Origin: Thermoproteota archaeon
Lineage (GTDB): Archaea; Thermoproteota; Bathyarchaeia; Bathyarchaeales; Bathycorpusculaceae
Reading direction: 5' to 3'
Assembly: GCA_012511995.1 (NCBI GenBank)
Contig: JAAZFA010000342.1
Span: forward strand, 1 to 8,850
DNA: 8,850 nt
Both the position numbers and the translations under genes were made by a program. The notes below the pieces were generated by a model, which ran no database searches, was not told the DNA's origin, and worked only from the letters and a program-made list of their open reading frames with translations. Of this stretch, positions 6,561-8,850 are shown piece by piece (positions within the stretch are counted from its first letter, which is position 1; each line of letters starts with the position of its first letter).

Positions 6561-7073
6561 TCAAACGCGCCTGTAACTTCGTACAGCTTCTTCATAGGCT
6601 TTTTGAAGCATGTAGGCGCAAAGAGTGCAACCTAAATCTTCAGGTTTTTCTGTTTTTATGAGACTATTACCAACCATTCTAAGAGCAAGAAAAGGAATGT
6701 CTGAGCAGCCACCTCCGGATATATTTACGATTTCACCTGTTGTTTTATTGAAACTCAATTTCATGTGACCCGCTTTGATCATTAGGTAGTCGCCGAAGTC
6801 AACTTTTTTGATAATGTCAGTAGGTTCAAGTTGAGTGCTGGATAGAGGAATTATCTTGATGGGTTTTATTTTGTATGCTTCAAGGATTTTTTTAGCTTCG
6901 TAGCTGTCAAGGAGTTCGGTTTCTATTGCAAGGTCACATCCAATTCTGATTTCAACGGGAGGAGCGACAACTTTAATGTCAAGTTTTTTTGCTTTAAGCA
7001 GGTGCTCGGCTTTTATTGCTTCGCTTACATCGTTTAAAAGAATGAGAGACTTTTGATTTTTTGCTTTAGCCAT
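6561..7073 (-). CDS. DUF3343 domain protein with cysteine-containing C-terminal extension
   Basis: The first 75 or so residues fit DUF3343, a small domain predicted to be a Se/S carrier-like protein: a strand (SLILLNDVSEAIKAEHLL), a helix, and P-P-V-E-I-R-I-G-C-D-L-A, in which C46 is the conserved cysteine. At 170 residues it is about twice the length of a stand-alone DUF3343. The extension includes FGDYLMIKAGHMKLSFNKTT, GGGCSDIPF (C123) and GCTLC (C149, C152), so four cysteines are available for persulfide/selenide relay or metal binding. That role is inferred. It starts 33 bases after the TusA-like gene and its TGA overlaps the next gene's possible TTG start. No Shine-Dalgarno precedes ATG 7073; a tiny frame (7075-7110) fills the gap and may couple translation. 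No transmembrane segment is seen, so it should be cytoplasmic. Confidence 0.75.
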   Translation of the reverse strand: MAKAKNQKSLILLNDVSEAIKAEHLLKAKKLDIKVVAPPVEIRIGCDLAIETELLDSYEAKKILEAYKIKPIKIIPLSSTQLEPTDIIKKVDFGDYLMIKAGHMKLSFNKTTGEIVNISGGGCSDIPFLALRMVGNSLIKTEKPEDLGCTLCAYMLQKAYEEAVRSYRRV

Positions 7074-7074
7074 T

Positions 7075-7110
7075 TCAGTGGTCTCGTTTGTTTTGTTTTT
7101 CCTTTGTCAT
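7075..7110 (-). other. Eleven-codon micro-frame bridging the TusA-like and DUF3343 genes
   Basis: The stop of the TusA-like gene is embedded in ATGA, whose ATG (7110) opens the frame MTKEKQNKRDH, ending at TGA 7077-7075, one base before the DUF3343 ATG. It may pass ribosomes to a gene that lacks its own binding site, or mark a lost N-terminal extension of DUF3343. It may also be accidental. Confidence 0.2.
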
Positions 7111-7328
7111 TTCTTTTCGATCATTATTGTGATTTTATTGCTCTCGTTTACAATGTTTAGTATTTTGTGTTCATTGGAGTCTGCGAAGCGTACTATGTTT
7201 TCTTTTGAAGGTTCATAGTCAACAGTTACTTCTAGTATGTCGCCAGATTTCATTTTGTTGAGCTTTTCTTTTGTCAAGATTACAGGCCAAGGGCATGTTT
7301 TTCCTCGTGCATCAAGTTTTTCTTTCAT
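7107..7328 (-). CDS. TusA/SirA/YedF-family sulfur (or selenium) carrier
   Basis: The 73-residue protein is the usual size for TusA. It has the defining motif CPWP near the N-terminus (KLDARGKTCPWPVILTKEKL; C12 from this start), then the strand GDILEVTVDYEPSKENIVRF and a final strand NKITIMIEK. The first cysteine of CPxP carries a persulfide (or selenide) that is passed between proteins in the cytoplasm. Next to a YeeE/YedE membrane protein it corresponds to TsuB (thiosulfate uptake) or YedF (selenium). I chose ATG 7328 because AGGTGA at 7339-7334 sits five bases before it; a GTG at 7337 directly after the upstream TAG would add three residues. The Shine-Dalgarno overlaps that TAG, which indicates tight translational coupling. 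Confidence 0.88.
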   Translation of the reverse strand: MKEKLDARGKTCPWPVILTKEKLNKMKSGDILEVTVDYEPSKENIVRFADSNEHKILNIVNESNKITIMIEKK

Positions 7329-7333
7329 GTTTT

Positions 7334-7339
7334 TCACCT
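7334..7339 (-). promoter_or_regulatory. Ribosome binding site that decides the TusA-like start
   Basis: AGGTGA on the minus strand, exact complement of the 16S tail TCACCT, lies five bases before ATG 7328 and overlaps the upstream gene's TAG. It favours this ATG over the GTG at 7337, which lies inside the site itself. Confidence 0.6.
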
Positions 7340-7826
7340 AGAATATTTGTATGTTGGGGAGTATGAACGCCATGAATACTACTGCAGCGATGTAGAAACC
7401 CAGCAAGTAGAGCATTGAGCTTTTGTCGCCTTCTGAAGCCATGACATGTTGCCTAAGTGGGCAGCCTCCTGCGAACACGGCAAAAATGCCTATTCCAAGT
7501 CCGCCTATTATTGCGAGGATGATATGATTGTATATGGGGACCGCTGCATTAGCTGCTAATGGCGCTCCGGGTATTGGCATTAAACTTTTTGTAATAAACC
7601 AAGGCCATGTTGGCATGCTTGCGACCAAAGATGCAATAGCGAACACCACAACGGCACCTATCAGAAATGCTAGGGGTGCTTTTAGCAGATGGGTGTCTTT
7701 TACCAAGACGTAGTCACGTACGCCTCCGACAAAACACATACGAGATCGTTGTGATAAGTAACCTATGATAATGCCGCCTATCAGGGTGCTCACAAGAATG
7801 CTTACAACTACTTCTGTTGTTGCCAT
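7338..7826 (-). CDS. YeeE/YedE-family membrane protein, C-terminal half
   Basis: The 162-residue protein has about four hydrophobic membrane segments (roughly 5-23, 50-70, 100-120, 137-157). It carries the family's hallmark motifs SQRSRMCFVGGVRDY (C31) and GGCPLRQHVMASEGD (C122). In YeeE/TsuA structures such cysteines line a pathway through the membrane along which thiosulfate passes; YedE proteins linked to selenium share them. Full-length bacterial YedE is a single chain of about 350-400 residues made of two such halves. Here the halves are separate genes, and this one corresponds to the second. Its ATG directly follows the TAA of the first half, with GGGAGGT seven bases upstream, so equal synthesis of both halves is likely. 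The TusA-like gene follows without a gap. Confidence 0.88.
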   Translation of the reverse strand: MATTEVVVSILVSTLIGGIIIGYLSQRSRMCFVGGVRDYVLVKDTHLLKAPLAFLIGAVVVFAIASLVASMPTWPWFITKSLMPIPGAPLAANAAVPIYNHIILAIIGGLGIGIFAVFAGGCPLRQHVMASEGDKSSMLYLLGFYIAAVVFMAFILPNIQIF

Positions 7827-8369
7827 TTAAGTGACCTCCCTGTTTATCGCTCTTCTAGCATTCACCTTGATTACTGCTGCACTGATTACTACTCCAACAG
7901 ATATTGCTATAAAACCTACGACGGCAATAGCATCGCCGTAGGCAACTCTTAGGACTGCCCTGAGTGGGCAAGCTCCAAGGATTAATGCAGAAGCCATTAC
8001 AGCAAAACCGCAAACAAAACTTACACCGGGATTTTTTGTTGTCCGAAATTTGAACTCTTTATTTTTCGTTGAAGATATGAAAGCTCCGGCTACGATGCCA
8101 ACTACCGTTAGCACAGGAACACCGGCAACCAAGGTTCCATATCCGAGGTTTGTTCCTCCGATAGCGTTGACTATCCAGTTAATCAGGTCTCTGCCATGGC
8201 AGGCTATGCAAATGCCATAGGCTACTGGGGCATTGGGTGGACCGACGCCTGCGGTTATTTGAAGTAAAGCAGCGATTAATCCGGTCACTAAGCCTGCTAT
8301 AATTATTAAGTAACTATGTTTAATGATGCGTTTTCTTTCTTTTTGTTCAGTCATTTTGGGTTCCCGCAT
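7827..8369 (-). CDS. YeeE/YedE-family membrane protein, N-terminal half
   Basis: The 180-residue protein has a basic N-terminus (TEQKERKRIIKHS), four clear membrane helices (about 20-40, 79-100, 115-132, 147-167) and a likely re-entrant segment holding YGICIACHGRDLINW (C54, C57). A second hallmark, GACPLRAVLRVAYGD (C134), mirrors GGCPLRQ in the next gene, as expected of an internally repeated family. It should sit in the cytoplasmic membrane and pair with the second half to form one importer for a sulfur or selenium species; the pairing is inferred from adjacency and complementary motifs. It is the first gene of the operon. ATG 8369 fits the TATA box at 8401-8410; ATG 8354 (MTEQKERKR) is a possible alternative, since neither has a strong ribosome binding site. 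Confidence 0.87.
   Translation of the reverse strand: MREPKMTEQKERKRIIKHSYLIIIAGLVTGLIAALLQITAGVGPPNAPVAYGICIACHGRDLINWIVNAIGGTNLGYGTLVAGVPVLTVVGIVAGAFISSTKNKEFKFRTTKNPGVSFVCGFAVMASALILGACPLRAVLRVAYGDAIAVVGFIAISVGVVISAAVIKVNARRAINREVT
7834..7840 (-). promoter_or_regulatory. Strong ribosome binding site between the two YedE halves
   Basis: GGGAGGT on the minus strand lies inside the last codons of the first half and seven bases before the ATG of the second. It shows that the split is a genuine two-gene arrangement rather than a frameshifted single gene. Confidence 0.65.
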
Positions 8370-8390
8370 TTCAAGTTACACATCAGTTAA

Positions 8391-8409
8391 TCTTATAGGA
8401 CATATAAGA
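8391..8409. promoter_or_regulatory. Inverted repeat, possible LysR-type operator at the operon promoter
   Basis: TCTTATA and its exact complement TATAAGA flank five bases (GGACA). It contains a T-N11-A core (8394-8406), the loose signature of LysR-type binding sites. It lies in the region between the divergent regulator and the operon and overlaps the operon's TATA box, so binding would compete with or reposition TBP. It could also simply be two opposed TATA-like sequences. Confidence 0.4.
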
Positions 8410-8410
8410 A
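8401..8410 (-). promoter_or_regulatory. Candidate TATA box of the YedE operon
   Basis: The minus strand reads TTCTTATATG, centred about 36 bases before ATG 8369. Transcription would then start about ten bases before the ATG, giving a short leader. A second TATA-like run, CCTATAAG, lies nearer, at 8392-8399, but is too close for a normal start. Confidence 0.4.
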
Positions 8411-8530
8411 TTACTAATAGTCAAATCAATTTCAATAGAACCAGCTATTAAAAACTCTGATTAACAGAACAGCAAAAAATGACAGTAATCTAGAAAAATA
8501 TGGACACCAAAAATAGTCAAAGAATATTAA

Positions 8531-8540
8531 ACATTTAAAC
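8531..8540 (+). promoter_or_regulatory. Candidate TATA box of the LysR-type gene
   Basis: ACATTTAAAC lies about 50-59 bases before ATG 8590. Transcription starting some 25 bases downstream would give a leader of about 25-30 bases that still contains the Shine-Dalgarno at 8576-8582. Confidence 0.35.
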
Positions 8541-8575
8541 CCAAAAACGGTTAACTTGTTCATAAAACAATCCTT

Positions 8576-8582
8576 AAAGGAG
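8576..8582 (+). promoter_or_regulatory. Ribosome binding site fixing the LysR-type start
   Basis: AAAGGAG lies seven bases before ATG 8590, a standard spacing. It supports that ATG as the start of the regulator, which continues beyond the window. Confidence 0.65.
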
Positions 8583-8589
8583 TCAGGAT

Positions 8590-8850
8590 ATGAAAATTCA
8601 GTATCTCAGCACGTTCATTACAGTACTTACTACAGGCAGTTTTTCAGCAGCTGCCAAGGAACTCGTAACAAGCCAAGCAACAGTGAGCAATCATATAGCA
8701 GCCTTGGAGAAAGACCTCGGAACAAAAGTTTTCATCCGCACAACAAAAGGTGTAGAATTAACCGAAGCAGGAAAAATTCTGCAGGAAACTACAAAGAAAA
8801 TATTTGAAGAAATTGAAAAAGCCAAAATGATAATCGCTTCAACAGAAAAA
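8590..8850 (+). CDS. LysR-type transcriptional regulator, N-terminal part (truncated by window end)
   Basis: The 87 codons present encode a typical LysR winged helix-turn-helix: MKIQYLSTFITVLTTGSFSA (first helix), AAKELVTSQATVSNHIAALE (helix-turn-helix, residues 21-40), then LGTKVFIRTTKGVELTEAGK (wing, 43-62) and the start of the linker helix (IFEEIEKAKM). The family has about 300 residues, so the effector-binding domain lies outside the window. No stop codon is reached. It is divergent from the YedE operon with 220 bases between the starts, the classic arrangement for a LysR-type protein controlling its neighbour; a sulfur- or selenium-related effector would be expected, but that is inference. 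One frame that overlaps it, 8556-8807, is a shadow. Confidence 0.9.
   Translation, partial: MKIQYLSTFITVLTTGSFSAAAKELVTSQATVSNHIAALEKDLGTKVFIRTTKGVELTEAGKILQETTKKIFEEIEKAKMIIASTEK

Noticed and set aside
7528..7713. Plus-strand open frame inside the second YedE half
   Set aside because: It is antisense to a well-supported membrane-protein gene and has no recognisable motif.
6561..8369. Selenocysteine-coding TGA in the sulfur/selenium operon
   Set aside because: All five genes are open without internal TGA, and their key positions are ordinary Cys codons.
8556..8807. Plus-strand open frame overlapping the LysR-type gene
   Set aside because: Its translation is low-complexity Ser/Arg-rich, while the frame from 8590 gives a clear LysR helix-turn-helix with a good ribosome binding site.
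1..8850. CRISPR array or insertion sequence with terminal repeats
   Set aside because: No regularly spaced direct repeats were seen, and no transposase with flanking inverted repeats could be recognised.

Overview
The window looks archaeal, most likely from a TACK-group lineage such as Bathyarchaeia. The signs are Sec-type signal peptides on surface proteins anchored by a C-terminal membrane helix (one preceded by the motif VPEFP), TATA boxes placed so that transcripts would be leaderless or nearly so, low G+C, and a winged-helix regulator beside a sulfur/selenium transport operon. The lineage is inferred from protein style; no rRNA or other marker gene is present.

The window has two parts. 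Bases 1 to about 5600 are an accessory region made mostly of broken genes: a helix-turn-helix gene (344-844), a short remnant (928-1103), a VPEFP surface protein (1120-1922), a start-less frame (2001-2198), a secreted-protein relic (2270-2541), an unidentified relic (3749-4227), a frameshifted small gene (4314-4480), a tail-fibre-like protein with an S74 chaperone domain but no clear start (4526-5032) and a flavodoxin-like gene (5039-5596). Most breaks are one-base indels, many in or next to homopolymer runs. One surface protein (2761-3576) is intact and has a good TATA box. Bases 2542-2760 and 110-343 hold no gene I can support.

Bases 5680-8369 carry an intact, tightly packed five-gene minus-strand operon: two half-size YeeE/YedE membrane proteins, a TusA-family sulfur carrier with CPWP, a DUF3343 protein with a cysteine-containing C-terminal extension, and a ribokinase-fold protein related to NAD(P)H-hydrate dehydratase. 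Stop and start codons abut or overlap at most junctions. A LysR-type regulator starts divergently at 8590 and runs off the window. Between them lies a 7-bp-arm palindrome next to the operon's TATA box.

The likely logic is that the two YedE halves form a channel that imports a sulfur or selenium species (thiosulfate in the TsuA branch of the family, selenium in the YedE/YedF branch). The TusA protein would receive it as a Cys-bound adduct, and the DUF3343 protein could relay or store it. The kinase-like protein's substrate is unknown. This operon is the best candidate here for an incompletely described system; the substrate cannot be decided from sequence alone.
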